Shown here piece after piece: positions 1 to 11,836 of a DNA stretch of 64,000 nt. The notes under the pieces were generated by a model, which saw only the letters and a program-made list of their open reading frames with translations, was not told the origin of the DNA and ran no database searches. Origin of the DNA: Blattamonas nauphoetae (taxonomy: Eukaryota; Preaxostyla; Oxymonadida); NCBI GenBank assembly GCA_033064195.1, contig JARBJD010000050.1:62001-126000 (forward strand), read 5' to 3'. Positions within the stretch are counted from its first letter, which is position 1; every line of letters starts with the position of its first letter. Both the position numbers and the translations under genes were made by a program.

Positions 1-148
1 TGAGCCACAACCCACAGAGTTTCCAAGTCTTCGAACCTGCTCGTCTCTGTTGTTCTCTCTGCTTGGTTCAGGAACGAGGAAAAATGATCAAACCGTGACG
101 TGAAACGTGAAATTCATTCTCCCAATCTTGATTCTCCTTCCATCCGTC

Positions 149-2300
149 TCACAGTGTGTTGTTCATCCCACTCTCCTCGCTCACACATTTCACGTGCTCC
201 ACAATCTCTGATCGTGTTTTGCGGTCCCTTCGCATCAGCCATCCTTCCATCGCATCTTCATGTCCAGCTTCTCGTTGTCTCTCCACTCTCGTCTTCCATC
301 TCGACTTCTCTTTCTTCTTCATTCTCACATCGTCTTGTCTGATCTTCTCCAATCTTTCACCCAACTCTTTCTCCTTTGTCTTCTCCACCAACCACCCCAC
401 TTCCCACTCCTCTCTTCCTGTCTCCACAATCTCCCCATCTTTGAACAGTTCTCGCTCGAGAATCACTGTATTTCCCAAAAGAAAACAAATTATCTTCGAC
501 AGATTCCAGTAGCTTGAGATTACATTCGGAATGAACTCCTCTCGCTGAAGAACGAACTGCAGATATTGCTTGGCTGGTTTCAACACTCGTTCAAACAGCA
601 ACTTTCTGATTCTGATCTGCTCTTCTTTGTTTTGAGTGATATTTCGTGGATCCCAAATCAAGTTGACGATGACCCAAACGAATCTCAAATGGAATTGACC
701 ATGTTGGATTGGAACAGTCATTGGTTCGGATATGTCGATCACTCGTTCAATCAGATGCTCTTCCAGCAGGCGAGGAATCAGGTGAGGCAGATTGGTGCAG
801 ATGTTGATCATCATTTTAAGATAGCAGGAATGAGATGGAGAAGAGAGACAACAAGTTCGCTCCAAAAGGGTGCACAGCTGGGGAACATCGGAGAATGTGG
901 ATTCGATGATTGGATGGAGTGATTTGTGAGAGGAACCGAGACTGTCGGCAGCAAAATCCCACGAACTGTCGAGAATTGTGATCAAGAGTTCAGTTCGGTC
1001 TGAAGATGGACAAATTGATTCATTCTTCTCGTGCTCAAGCAGATCGAGGCAGGTGATGATTGTTGATTTAAGAAGAGGAACAAAGTTGAAGTCGATCAGA
1101 ATCTGGACAAGATGAGAAGAGACAAAGACACACGCGATCAAATGCGTTGTCAATGCTAAAGACAAGTGAGTCGAGGAGACAGAATCCTTCATAAAGAACT
1201 TCAAAAACAGCATTTCCAGTGAGAAATGGTGATTCGGAGGGAAGTGTGGCGGAGGGAGCAGAGATGGTTCCATTTGAAGTTGACGATTCGGTGAAGAGCG
1301 ACTTCATTTCCGAAACATGCTCGGCCAGTGTGGAACACAGCCGTCCTGCGAACGGGACAAGCTCCGACGAACTGTCAGTCGAATCAGAAGACATTTTGAG
1401 TGTTCGGAGGAAGGAGCATGTTTCTGAATCAGACTTGCATCGTTTGGACAGCACGTTGAGAGCCAGTTTTGACACGTCGAGTTGTTGGGAGTTACACAGC
1501 TGGGCTAGAATCGTCAAATGTGGGAGCGAGAACTTTTTACTTTCACAATGATCGATAAATGTGAGATATTTAGTTCTGTGGTGGGCGAGGAAGGCAGATG
1601 TCGATCGAAGAGTGGAGGTCAACAACAACAGGCAATTTCCGATCTAGGATAAAATGATGGAAATGGGAGGAAAACATACATCAGTGATCATATTTTTATC
1701 AGAGATTGAGATTATCCAATCGAGAAAGAAGGATGGAAGCGATGACTCACAGATGCGAAGACTTTCACTTTCCGATGATTTTCCCGATCGAAGAAATCAC
1801 GAAAAAGAGTCAAGATGAACACAAAACATTGATAAACCAATCAGAGACAACAATTTCGGCAGAGAAGTCTGATAAATGATGACATCAAAAGAATCACACT
1901 GGAACATCACATGGTTGTGTCTGTTCACAATATTGCTCAAGAGGTTTGATGTACTCCACTTCAAGAATTGTTGAGAGGGCCCAATCAGATTCTGTCAAAA
2001 TCATCAACGAGGATGAAGGAAAGGATGTCGAGACAAACCAGTCACAAGAACGAGGAGAGATTTGAGCATCATTGGTCGGAGTGATTTGCATTTCCCGCAG
2101 ATCTGGGTTAGAAACACTTCGACCAAGTTCTGAAAACATTTTAGAATGATACCGAGACAAAATCTACAAACTGTTTGTTTCGCTTTTTCTGCGTCAATAT
2201 CAGGACGTATTGATGTCTTGTTGTGGAATATGGTATTTCGGAGCGATGAATAGTTGGAAATATGCCGAATGTTCGATAGTACACCGGACCGGAGATTCAT
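149..2300 (-). pseudogene. Family A gene, copy 1 (probably decayed)
   Basis: Minus-strand exons by comparison with the other copies: 2172-2300, 2039-2129, 1911-1991, about 1680-1784, 1134-1643 and 149-1102. The small introns (42, 47, 36 and 31 nt) all have GT-AG ends except the acceptor of the fourth exon. There the AG of the family motif GATCAG is gone (GATCGG) and the frame does not fit, so correct splicing is doubtful. The ATG used by copy 2 at MLEQNTH is AGG here; the first ATG is at 2300. The last two exons are fully open and encode a helical protein that ends in a charged coiled-coil-like stretch and the motif GHEDAMEGW. I recognise no known domain. An ARM/HEAT-like helical fold is a guess. 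Function unknown. Confidence 0.6.
554..932 (-). repeat. 379-bp tract identical to 10001-10379
   Basis: This part of the last exon of A copy 1 is base-for-base identical, by eye, to 10001-10379 in A copy 3. Sequence on both sides differs clearly. The flanking units are otherwise diverged, so a conversion event or a very recent exchange is more likely than uniform recent duplication. Confidence 0.8.
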
Positions 2301-2770
2301 TAGCCAGAATGAGTCTCCAATGGTTTGATCAGCTTTGACTCTCAGATGTGTGTTTTGTTCAAGCCTTCATTGCAGTCAACTGTTGTAAGGAGTTCCACAA
2401 TCTGCTTTCACTGAATCATTTCTTTGTCTTCTTCCAAATATACCATTCTTTTCGATTGTCCACTCATTTCAGAAATCCTTAGCTCATCCACCTTCGTCAA
2501 GACCACGAATCCACTTTTCTCGTCATTCAACTCTTCGTTTCGTCACACGATTGCTCCTGACAACGCACCTCATACAGGAAACAGGAAACATATCACCAGT
2601 CAAAACAAACCCGTCTTCAGCCGATGTGGCTGTTCGATCCTTCCAACGTTCGAGTAATCTTGAAACGCGGCATTTCAGGAATTTTCTTCATCAGTTTAAT
2701 GCGAACTGTGATTCCTCCTTGTGATGAATTCTCACTTTTGTTGATGACAGCAGTTCTCGACACACTGTCT
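2301..2770 (-). other. Spacer upstream of A copy 1, possible further 5' exon
   Basis: The minus strand can be read as ...VVLTKVDELRISEM...KRMVYLEEDKEM..., and similar readings recur at the same place in copies 2, 3 and 4 (for example VCLEQVREMTQ at 11790-11978). That conservation hints at one more 5' exon of family A. I could not define its splice sites, so it is not merged with the gene. Confidence 0.3.
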
Positions 2771-3387
2771 TTGAGAACGTAGACAAACTACTTTCCCAAC
2801 CATCTTCTTCCCTCAATCGTGCTCCTCGTGTTCTCAGAATTGTCTTGTTTGAGCCACCGCACAGTGGAGTTCGAACACTATCTCATCTGCTTGTGAAGCG
2901 TTATGGAGTCCTTCTGATTGACAGATCGCGTGTTGCTTGTCCAGATGACTCGGCAGCGTCGTTTTCACTTCTCGATCGTCTTCCGTCGCAACATGACAGT
3001 GTGACCAACGACTATCTTCTTGTGAACGCACCTCGAAACATTGCTCAAATCATCCTCCTTCAAAACAACGCTTATCTACGACCGTATCAACAAATATGGC
3101 TTTCTGTCCCTGCTGACGAGCTTCTCAGAAGAGTGGAGGAGGGATGCGCTGTCGTTCTCATGACTCTGCTGACTGACTTGGTTGATTCAGTGTCTGACCT
3201 GATCCATCCTGCTGCGCCTGTTGCTGATCTGATCACTCTCCTTCAATTCACCTTCGTCACTTCCAAAAACACTCCGAACCCACACACTACTGTGTCTCAT
3301 ACGTCCACACAATTTGGTGACCGATCATCCAGAACTGACGTGCCTGATCCTCTCACAACAAATCGACATCACTTCACCCGAGTTTGA
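2771..3387 (+). pseudogene. Nucleoside-monophosphate-kinase-like remnant
   Basis: The plus strand reads RVLRIVLFEPPHSGVRTLS, then HLLVKRYGVLLID and, further on, NDYLLVNAPRNIAQIILLQN and QIWLSVPADELLRRVEEG. The order resembles an adenylate-kinase fold: P-loop strand, first helix, the G-F-x-L-D-G-x-P-R segment, and the strand plus helix that follow it. The P-loop GxxxxGK is degraded to EPPHSGVR, so catalysis is not expected. The open stretch 2845-3387 lacks a clear start. Related pieces lie antisense to A/B in other units (12170-12450 and 61886-62317). Likely a trapped fragment of an axonemal kinase-domain protein; the source gene is inference. Confidence 0.4.
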
Positions 3388-4488
3388 TGATGATCAATGA
3401 CAAAACGTGGGCAGAGACACATCCGAGAGTCATTCCCCTTCCGACAATCTCAGCTGTACAATCACACGCACACCATTCCACTCCCACTCTCCATCGTTGC
3501 TGTCGCTTGAAAGGATTGGACTCGCCTCTCAAATGGGGTGGTCGGGAAGGGGGAGGAGTATGCCGCACAGACTCGGACATGACGAAGAGCCTTCCTCGCT
3601 TCCCCAGTCTCTCCGTCGACGTTGACTTTCAATCGCATTTCGACGACTTCCCGTTCAGCACGACTCACTCGACTTTGGATATGAAACAATCGTCGCTGGA
3701 CTCGGTCGGGAGTGAATCAGAGGCGCTTGAGAAGTTGATGACGCCGAGGTTGGGGTGAAACAGAACACAGAGCCACTTCCAGAATTATCGATTTCCGAGT
3801 GCGGAGGAAAAGGAAGTTCTCTTCACAAAGTGCGACGCACACAGCGAGACTGAACACGAACACAACCAGCATGTCCCCCACTCGTTGCATGAGCGGATCG
3901 CCGTGCTGCTGGTCCTGCCTCCCACACGGTCGAGGAGGGAGAGTGGAAAGGAGAAGCGTAGAGAGACAAAGTGGGAGTTGTGGGAGTTGACTTCGCCATC
4001 TCGTCAGCATTCCCCACCTATGCCATCCTCTACATCGCCCAACTCACTGCCCCTGTCAAAGCCAAGAAAGCAGAAAACGCCAAAGCTGAAGCTGCTCTAT
4101 CCGACTCTCTCCCAATGGCTGATCGTAGTGCTTACGCCTACCGTGCCCTGGCGATTCTGTCCACACAAGATCCCATCGATCATATCTCCCCTCCACACCT
4201 CAGACGAGACTCACTCCGTCGATGGACAATCTCACCGACCTCATCACCATCACCTTCCGTCGTGGTCTCTCTGAACGACACAGACTCCTCTTTTCAAGCA
4301 TTGTTCGTCGTGTCTTGGACGCCCTGTTTGTTGTGGCTCAGAAACTGAACACGAATGCAAACACGACCTCACCGAAACGCTTGCTTGCCATCCGATATGG
4401 AAGACGATACAACAACGCTCTCCTGTTCTCATCGTTCAGTCCACAACATTCCAATGACGACTCCCACACATTCACTTCGTTCATTTGA
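3388..4488 (+). pseudogene. Dynein-heavy-chain-like remnant, unit 1
   Basis: Several plus-strand frames carry protein-like stretches in a fixed order that is repeated at 8480-9245 in unit 2. The clearest are SLPRFPSLSVDVDFQSHFDD, AYRALAILSTQDPIDH and LTDLITITFRRGLSERHRL. The last two resemble the dynein heavy chain segments after the stalk (R-x-A-I-L-Y-F...I-D-P-M-Y-Q and F...RGLFExxKLxF). The frame changes many times between them, so this is a broken copy. The dynein assignment rests on short matches only. Confidence 0.33.
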
Positions 4489-4660
4489 TCTCAACTCGAG
4501 ATTCGTGACAGGCAGTTCTCACGACAAGTCAGCTCAGTCCTCACACACGTCGCAATCACTTTTGGCTTTCCACGTCGTTAAACCTGCTCGTCTCTGTTGT
4601 TCTTTCTGGGATGGTCGAGAACAAGTGAAAATGAACTAACTGTGACGTGAAACGTGAAAT
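4489..4660. repeat. Unit-tail repeat between units 1 and 2
   Basis: The block running from TCTCAACTCGAGATTCGTGA through GACGTGAAACGTGAAAT is repeated at 9380-9560, and inverted at 51683-51880. It lies just 3' of A genes and is non-coding. In units 1 and 4 the part before the box is a different variant (GTTCAGGAACGAGGAAAAAT type). Confidence 0.7.
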
Positions 4661-6913
4661 CTACATCCAAAATCCAAAATATCCCCAATCTATCCATATT
4701 GTGTTATTCGTCCCTCTTTCCTTTCGAACCACACTCACGTACTCTTGTATCTCTGATCGTGTTGAATTCTCCCTTCGCGTCAGCCATCCCTCCATCGCAT
4801 CTTCATGTCCTGCTTCTCGAAGTCTCTCCACTCTCGTCTTCCATCTCGAATTCTCATTCGTCTTCATTCTCACATCGTCACCTCTGATCGTCTTCAATCT
4901 CTTCCCCAAATATTCCTCGTCAGTCTTCTCCACCAACCACCCCACTTCCCACTCCTCTCTTCCTGTCTCCACAATCTCACCATCTTCCAACAGTTTTCGC
5001 TCGAGCGCCAACGTCTGTTCCAAAAGATTAGAAATTTGAAAAGGCAGATTCTTCCCTCTTGGACCATCAGTTGGAATGAACTCTTCTCGCTGAAGAATGA
5101 ACTGCAGATATTGCTTGGCCGGTTTCAACACACGTTCAAACTGAAGCATTCGGATTCGTTTCTTGTCTTCTTGGTTTTGAGTGATGTCTGATGGATCCCA
5201 AATCAAGTTCACGATTGTCCAGATGAGATCCAAATGGAATTCACCATGTGTTGTTGGAACTGTCATTGGTTTGGTGGTGTGTATCCCTCGTTCAACCAGA
5301 TTCTCTTCCAGCAAGCGAGGGATCAGGTGATGCTGAGAGCTTGCGAAATTGATGATCATTCGAAGATGAGAGTTGTGTGTTGGTGAAGAGTGGCAGCTAG
5401 TTCGCTCCAAAAGTGAACACAGCTGTGGAACATCGGAGAAGGTGGTTTCGAGCATTGGATGGAGTGATTTGTGAGAGGAACAGAGACTGTCGGCAGTACA
5501 ATCCCACGAATCATTGAGAACTTTGATCAACAGGTCAGTTCGGTCTGAAGGTTCATAACTCGATTCACTTTCTTGTCGGTCAAGGAGATCGAGGCAGGCG
5601 ATGGTGGTTGATTTGAGAAGGGGAACAAAGTTGAAGTCAATCAGAATCTGGATAAGATGAGAAGAGACAAAGGCACACTTTGTGAAATGTGTTGTCCCTC
5701 GTTGAGAGCAGCAACTGGAGGAGAGAGAATCCCTGACAAAGAACCTCCAAATCAGCGTTTCCGTTGAGAAGTGGTGATTCGGAGGGAAGTGTGGGGGAGA
5801 GAGCAGAGATGGTTCCCCCCGAAGCTGACGATTCAGCGAAGAGCGACTTCATTTCCGAAACATGCTCGGCCAGTGTGGAACACAGCCGTCTTGCGAACGG
5901 GACAAGCTCCGACGAACTGTCAGTCGAACCAGAAGGCACACCGAGTGTTCGGAGGAAGGAGTATGTTTGTGAATCAGACTTGCATCGTGTGGAGAGTGCT
6001 TTGAGAGCCAGCATTGACACGTCGAGTTGGGGTGAAAAACACAGATGGGCAAGGATCGTCAAAAGTGGGCCAGACAACTCACGACTCTCACAACGACCGA
6101 GAAATGCCAGAATTTCGGTTTTGTGGTGGGCGATGATGGTTGAACACGATCGATGTGTGGAAATCATCATCAGCAGACAATCTCCGATCTGAAACGAGAA
6201 AAATGATAAGATGACTGGCAGCAAACTGCAGTTCTGACAATGGTGCTCTTTGTCGAAAGCACACATTTGAGAAGGATGGAGGGAATCGATGATTCACAGA
6301 TTCGATTCAATTCGTCTTCTGATGTTTTTGCTGATCGAAAGAATCATGAAAAAGAATTGAGATGAACACTCAACATAGACAGACCAATCAGAGACAACAA
6401 TTTCGGGAACGCAATCTGAGAGATGATGACGATACAAGAATCATACAGGAACTTCACATGGTTGAGTCTTTTCACAATATGCCTCAAGAGGTTTGATGTA
6501 ATCCACTTCAAGAATTGCTGAGAGGGCCCAATTAGATTCTGTCAAAATCATCAACAGCAAGGAATGAAAACAAAGCGAGACAAACCAGTCGCAAGAACGA
6601 GGAGATCCTTCAACATCTTTGGACGGAGTGGTTTCGATTTCCCGCAGATCTGGGTTAGAAGCGCTTCGACCAAGTTCTGTAAACATTTCAGAATGATACT
6701 GAGACAAAACAGTCAAACAGTTTGTTTCGCTTTTTTGGCATCAATACCAGGACGTATTGGTGTCTTGTCGACGAGCATGGTATCGCGGAGCGATGGAGAG
6801 TTGGGAACATGCCGACTGTTCGATACCGCACCAGACCGGAGATTCATCAGCCAGAATGAGTCTCCAATGGTTTGATCAGCTTTAACCCTCAGATGTGTGT
6901 TTTGTTCAAGCAT
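4661..6913 (-). CDS. Family A gene, copy 2 (intact model)
   Basis: Complement of join 4661-5647, 5679-6188, 6239-6330, 6458-6538, 6586-6676 and 6719-6913. All five introns (31, 50, 127, 47 and 42 nt) start GT and end AG. The exons sum to 1956 nt, an open frame of 651 aa. The start chosen is MLEQNTHLRV; an inner ATG (TMLVDKT) is more widely shared among copies and could be the true start. Parts: a short N-terminal region with SFWLMNLRSG, a helical segment NLVEALLTQICGKSKPLRP, a segment LAILEVDYIKPLE-like, the very conserved GSTDSSSELVPFARRLCSTL, a long helical region and a charged tail REAGHEDAMEGWL. No signal peptide or membrane segment. Function unknown; a helical-repeat scaffold is a guess. 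Confidence 0.75.
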
Positions 6914-7272
6914 TCATTGCAGTCAAATGTTGTAACTAGTACTGCAATCTGCTTTTTTTGTGTCATTTCTTTGTCTTCTTCCAAACACACCTTTCTTTTC
7001 CATTTTCCAATCGATCCATCCCTGCTAGGCTCACCCACCTCCATGACACCCTGCATCCGCATTTCTCAACTTCTGCATCCGAATGTACCATCTCAATGGA
7101 ATGAACCTGCCTCAATCACCATTGAACATCTCTCCAAGATTCTGTCAATCTGTGACGTTTTGCCACACAGAGAATCGCTCAAACTGTTATCTTCGCCCAA
7201 TATCTCTCCAATTGCATCGTTCCTTATGACATCTGTTCGTTCATTCTTCATCATGTTAAATCTATGTGCGTG
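6914..7272 (-). other. Spacer upstream of A copy 2
   Basis: The region contains the candidate extra A exon on the minus strand (KVCLEEDKEMTQKKQ, near 6920-7000). Beyond that lies a minus-strand open stretch 7093-7302 containing TSQIDRILERCSMVIEAG, with no counterpart I can recognise in the other units. No start or splice structure could be fixed. Confidence 0.25.
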
Positions 7273-7680
7273 AGAAAGCCTCACATTGGACATACTCATC
7301 ACAATTCAACTCATGTTCCACACAACACATTTTGGAGATATCACCAGAACAGATCACAGTCAACAAACCCTCAAATCCCTCCCCTTCGTCACCACATCAA
7401 CATTGTTCGCATCTCATCTTCTATGTAGCCCGCTCCCCCCTTTCCAGCTGACTGGCTTGGTTGATTCTGCGTCTGACCTGATCCATCCTGCTGCTACTGT
7501 TGTTGATCTGGTCACTCTGCTTCCATCCGCTTTCGTCGCTTCCGATGACACCACGAACCCCCACACTGATGTGCCTCTTGCTTGCTCATCATTTGCTGAT
7601 CGATCCTCCAGAACTGACGCGCCTGATCCTCTCACAACAAATCGACATCACTTCACCCGAGTTTGATGATGATCAATGAC
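7273..7680 (+). pseudogene. Second copy of kinase-linked remnant
   Basis: Open stretch 7286-7666 matches the end of the 2845-3387 remnant (LTGLVDSASDLIHPAATVVD here, LTDLVDSVSDLIHPAAPVAD there; both end DPLTTNRHHFTRV). The kinase-like front part is missing in this unit. A broken repeat of unknown source. Confidence 0.45.
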
Positions 7681-8470
7681 AAAAAGGGGATGGGGAGGCA
7701 AGCTGGAGTAGTTCTCTGTCTTCTGGGGCCACTGCTTGGGTCGAACTGACTGACCTCTGTGCATCTGCTTGTGTCGCAATTTTGGACGCAGTGCACAATG
7801 TCGCTTGCTGGGAACAGGATTTCGGAGGTTCAACAGCATTTCTTCCAGTTGCTCCCGAAAGTGAGTCGCGTGGACTTGTTCCGTGATTTGATGCAGGGTC
7901 AACCTCATCGCTGATAAACACGAACACATCGCAGAATTCGTTGCAGTTACCTCTCCCTTCACACTGACGCTGGACTGGTCTGGGCATCTGAACGTGTGCC
8001 ACCAACAGGCTGTTCTCTCGACGTGTGGGTCTCTTCGAATGGCTGTTCCACGCCGAGCTAATTCGCTGTTTGATCAGGCGAGTGAGGAGGGAGAGGAAAG
8101 AGAAAGTGGAGAGGGAAGAGTGGGAGGAGATACTGGGTGTGGTCGAAAGTCAATCTCGAGTCTCTTGCAGAGTTGATAATTGATGAAAAAGCAGCCCTCC
8201 TTGCTCAACCCACACAACCCGAAACGTTGTTCTCCATTCATTGTTCTTCCTCTTCAGCGGACAGAGCAGATGAATCGACCACCCGACGAGAACCGTACCG
8301 AAACATTGGTACGTCTCCATTTTCTCCACCCATTCTATCCTCACCCCACACAACCTCTGGTGCTCGACCTGGAGTTGTGTTCTCCTGTCGATGAATCTCT
8401 TGTGAACGAAAGCGGAATCAAGCGTTGAAGGGACTCGCGATGGAAGTGGAGCACGGAGTCACTCGACATT
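7681..8470 (+). other. Unit-2-specific insertion of unclear content
   Basis: This stretch of about 0.8 kb has no equivalent in unit 1, where the flanking sequences directly follow each other. Fragmentary frames on both strands look protein-like, for example RRVRREREKVEREEWEEI on the plus strand near 8070-8130, but nothing long or conserved. No inverted ends were seen. I cannot say whether unit 2 gained it or unit 1 lost it. Confidence 0.3.
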
Positions 8471-9245
8471 GTGCACATTTTGGGAGTGAAGTCGCTGTGC
8501 TCGTCCTCCGACAATCTCAACTGCACGATCACACGCACACAATTCCACTCCCGCTCTCCCTCGTTGCGGTCGCTTGGAAAGATTGGGCTCGCCTCTCAAA
8601 TGGGGTGGTGGGGAAGAGGAAGGAGCATGCTGCGCAGACTCGGACATGGCGATGAGCCTTCCTCGCTTCCCCAGTCTCTCCGTCGATGTTGAATTTCAAT
8701 CGCCATTCGACGACTTCCCGTTCAGCACGACGCACTCGACTTTGGAATTGAAACAATCGTCACTGGACTCGGTCGGGAGTGAATCAGAGGCATTTGGGAA
8801 GTCGATGACGTCGAGGTTGGGGTGAAACAGAACACCGTGCCACTTCCAGAATGATGGATTCCAGAGTGCGGATGAGAAGAAAGTTCTCTTCATGAAGAGC
8901 GACGCACACAGCGAGACTGAACACGAACACAACCAGCTCGTCCCCCACTCGTCGGATGAGCGGATCGCAGTGCTGCTGGTCCTGCCTCCCACACGGTCGA
9001 GGAGGGAGAGTGGAAAGGAGGAAAGATGAGAGATACAGGGGGAGTTTGTGGGAGTTGACAACCGTATCCGCGCGATTCTGCGAAGCCTGACAGACGGAGG
9101 AACTGAACTGAAGCTGCTCACGGACAATCTCACCGATCTCACCACCATCATCTTCTGTCGTGGTCTCTCTGACCGACACAGACTCCTCTTTTCGAGCATT
9201 GATCGTCGTGTGTTGGAAGCCCTGTTGGTTGTGGCTCAGAGATGA
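8471..9245 (+). pseudogene. Dynein-heavy-chain-like remnant, unit 2
   Basis: Same order of pieces as 3388-4488: SLPRFPSLSVDVEFQSPFDD, a gap, then an open stretch 9048-9245 with DNRIRAILRSLTDGGTELKL and LTDLTTIIFCRGLSDRHRLL. The RGL-S-D-R-H-R-L-L-F piece resembles the RGLFExxKLxF segment C-terminal to the dynein stalk. Frames are interrupted, so this is not a working gene. Confidence 0.33.
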
Positions 9246-9595
9246 AACACGAATGCAAACACGACCTCACCGAATCGTTTGCTAGCCCATCCGACCTGGA
9301 TGGACGATGCAACTTCACTCTCCTGTTCACGCCGTTCAGTGATGCAATCCAGTGATGATTCCACACATTCACTTCGTTGAATTGATCTCAATTCGAGATT
9401 TGTGACGAACAGTTCTCACGACAGGTCAGCTCAGTCCTCACACACTTCACAATCACTTTTGACATCCCACGTCTTCGAACATACTCGTCTCTGTTGTTCT
9501 TTTTGGGATGGTCGAGAACAAGTGAAAATGAACAAACTGTGACGTGAAACGTGAAATTTACATCCATTCTCCATCCAATCTCCCTCCAGTCTTCC
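9246..9595. repeat. Unit-tail repeat between units 2 and 3
   Basis: Counterpart of 4489-4660, containing the box GTGACGTGAAACGTGAAAT at about 9540. Nothing coding seen. Confidence 0.6.
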
Positions 9596-11836
9596 TTAAA
9601 CACGAACATTCATCCCACTCTCCTCAGTCAAACGTGTCATGTACTCCACAATCTCCGATTGTGTTCCAATGTCCATTCGCGGCAGCCATCCTTCCATTGC
9701 ATCTTCATGTCCTGCTTCTCGTCGTGTCTCCACTCTCCTCTTCCATCTCACCTTCTCATCCTTCTTCATTTCCACATCGTCTTCTCTGATCTCCTTCAGT
9801 CTCTCTCCCAACTCATCCTCCTTTGTCTTCTCCACCAACCACCCAACTTCCCACTCCTCTCTTCCTGTCTCCACCATCTCACCATCTTCAAACAGTTCTT
9901 GCTCGAGCAAGAATGTCTGCGTTAAAAGAAGAGTGATTCGAGTTGGCAGATCTCGGTTGATTGAGTCAGTCTTCGGAATGAACTCTTCCCTCTGAAGAAT
10001 GAACTGCAGATATTGCTTGGCTGGTTTCAACACTCGTTCAAACAGCAACTTTCTGATTCTGATCTGCTCTTCTTTGTTTTGAGTGATATTTCGTGGATCC
10101 CAAATCAAGTTGACGATGACCCAAACGAATCTCAAATGGAATTGACCATGTTGGATTGGAACAGTCATTGGTTCGGATATGTCGATCACTCGTTCAATCA
10201 GATGCTCTTCCAGCAGGCGAGGAATCAGGTGAGGCAGATTGGTGCAGATGTTGATCATCATTTTAAGATAGCAGGAATGAGATGGAGAAGAGAGACAACA
10301 AGTTCGCTCCAAAAGGGTGCACAGCTGGGGAACATCGGAGAATGTGGATTCGATGATTGGATGGAGTGATTTGTGAGAGCGGAAGAGACTATTGGCAGTA
10401 CAGTTCCACGAATTGTTGAGAATTGTGATCAACAGGTCAGTTCGATCTGAAGATGGACAAATTGATTCATTCTTCTCGTGCTCAAGCAGATCGAGGCAGA
10501 TAATGATTGTTGATTTGTGAAGAGGAACAATGTTGGAGTTGATCAGAATCTGGACAAGATGAGAAGAGACAATGGCACACCTCTTCAATACTGACATCCG
10601 CCTTGATGAGAAGCGAGTTGAGGAGAGAGACTCCTTCACAAAGAACTTCCACTATAGCTGTTCCGCTGAGAAGTGGTGATTTCTCGTGAAGCGTGGTGGG
10701 GAGAGCAGAGATACTTCCATCCGAAGCTGACGATTCGTCGAAGAGTGACTTCATTTCCGAAACATGCTCGGCCAGGGTGGAACACAGCCGTCCTGCGAAC
10801 GGGACAAGCTCCGACGAACTGTCAGTCGAACCAGAAGGCACACCGAGTGTTCGAAGGAAAGGGCGAGTTGCGGAATCAGATTTGCATCGAGCGGAGAGTG
10901 TTTTGAGAGCCATCTTCGATACTTCGAGTTGTGGGGAGAAGCATAGATGGGCGAAAATCTTTATATATGGGAGAGATAACTCACGATTCTCCCAACGATC
11001 GAAAAATGAGAGAATTTCGGGTTTGTGGTGGGCGATGATGGTTGAACACGATCGAGGAGTGGAAGTCAATGCCAACAGACACTCTCCGATCTGAAACAAA
11101 AAAAATGAAATAATGACTGGCAGCAAACTGCAGTTCTTACAATGTTGTTCTTTGTCGAAAGCACACATTTGAGAAGGAAGGAAGAAAGCGATGATTCACA
11201 AATGCGAAGACATTCTGCTTCTGAAGTGTTCCCTGATCGAAGAAATCATGAAAAGAGTTAATATGAACACAGAAATACTGACAGACCAATCAAAGACAAC
11301 AATTTCGGGAATGCAATCTGAGAAATGATGACGAAACAAGAATCAAACTGGAACCTCACATGGTTGTGTCTTTTCACAATATTCCTCAAGAGGTTTGATG
11401 TACTCCACTTCAAGAATTGCTGAGAGGGCCCAATCAGATTCTGGCAAAATCATCAACGAGGATGAAGGAGTGAGAAAGTCGGAATACCAGAGGCGAGAAC
11501 GAGGAGGCCATTCAACATCACAGGACGGAGTGTTTCGTAGTTCCCACAAATCTGACTGAGAAAGATGTCAAGAAAGCTCTGAAGAAAAGGAGAGCGATAT
11601 CGAGACAAAATCTTCAAACTGTTTGTTTCGCTTTTTTGGCATCAAAATCAGGACGTATTGATGTCTTGTCGACGAGCATGGTATTTCGGAGCGATGGAGA
11701 GTTGGGAACATGCCGACGGTTCGATACCACACCAGACCGGAGATTCATCAGAAAGATTGAGATTCCAATGGTTAGATCAAATCTAACTCTCAGATGTGTG
11801 TTTTGATCAAGCCATCGTTGCAGTCAATTGTTGTAA
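9596..11836 (-). pseudogene. Family A gene, copy 3 (frameshifted)
   Basis: Minus-strand exons: 9596-10549, 10581-11090, 11141-11232, 11360-11440, 11488-11580, and an upstream exon starting near 11620. Introns of 31, 50, 127 and 47 nt keep GT-AG ends. The exon 11488-11580 is 93 nt, where copies 1, 2, 4 and 6 have 91. An extra TG within TGTGTGATG puts a stop in frame, so this copy probably cannot make the full protein. The two long 3' exons are open and keep the family motifs (GSTDSSSELVPFAGRLCSTL; REAGHEDAMEGWL). It shares 379 identical bases with copy 1. Confidence 0.65.

Noticed and set aside
566-922. 118-codon plus-strand ORF, identical at 10013-10369
   Set aside because: It is the antisense of the last exon of family A copies 1 and 3; the identity reflects the shared DNA tract.
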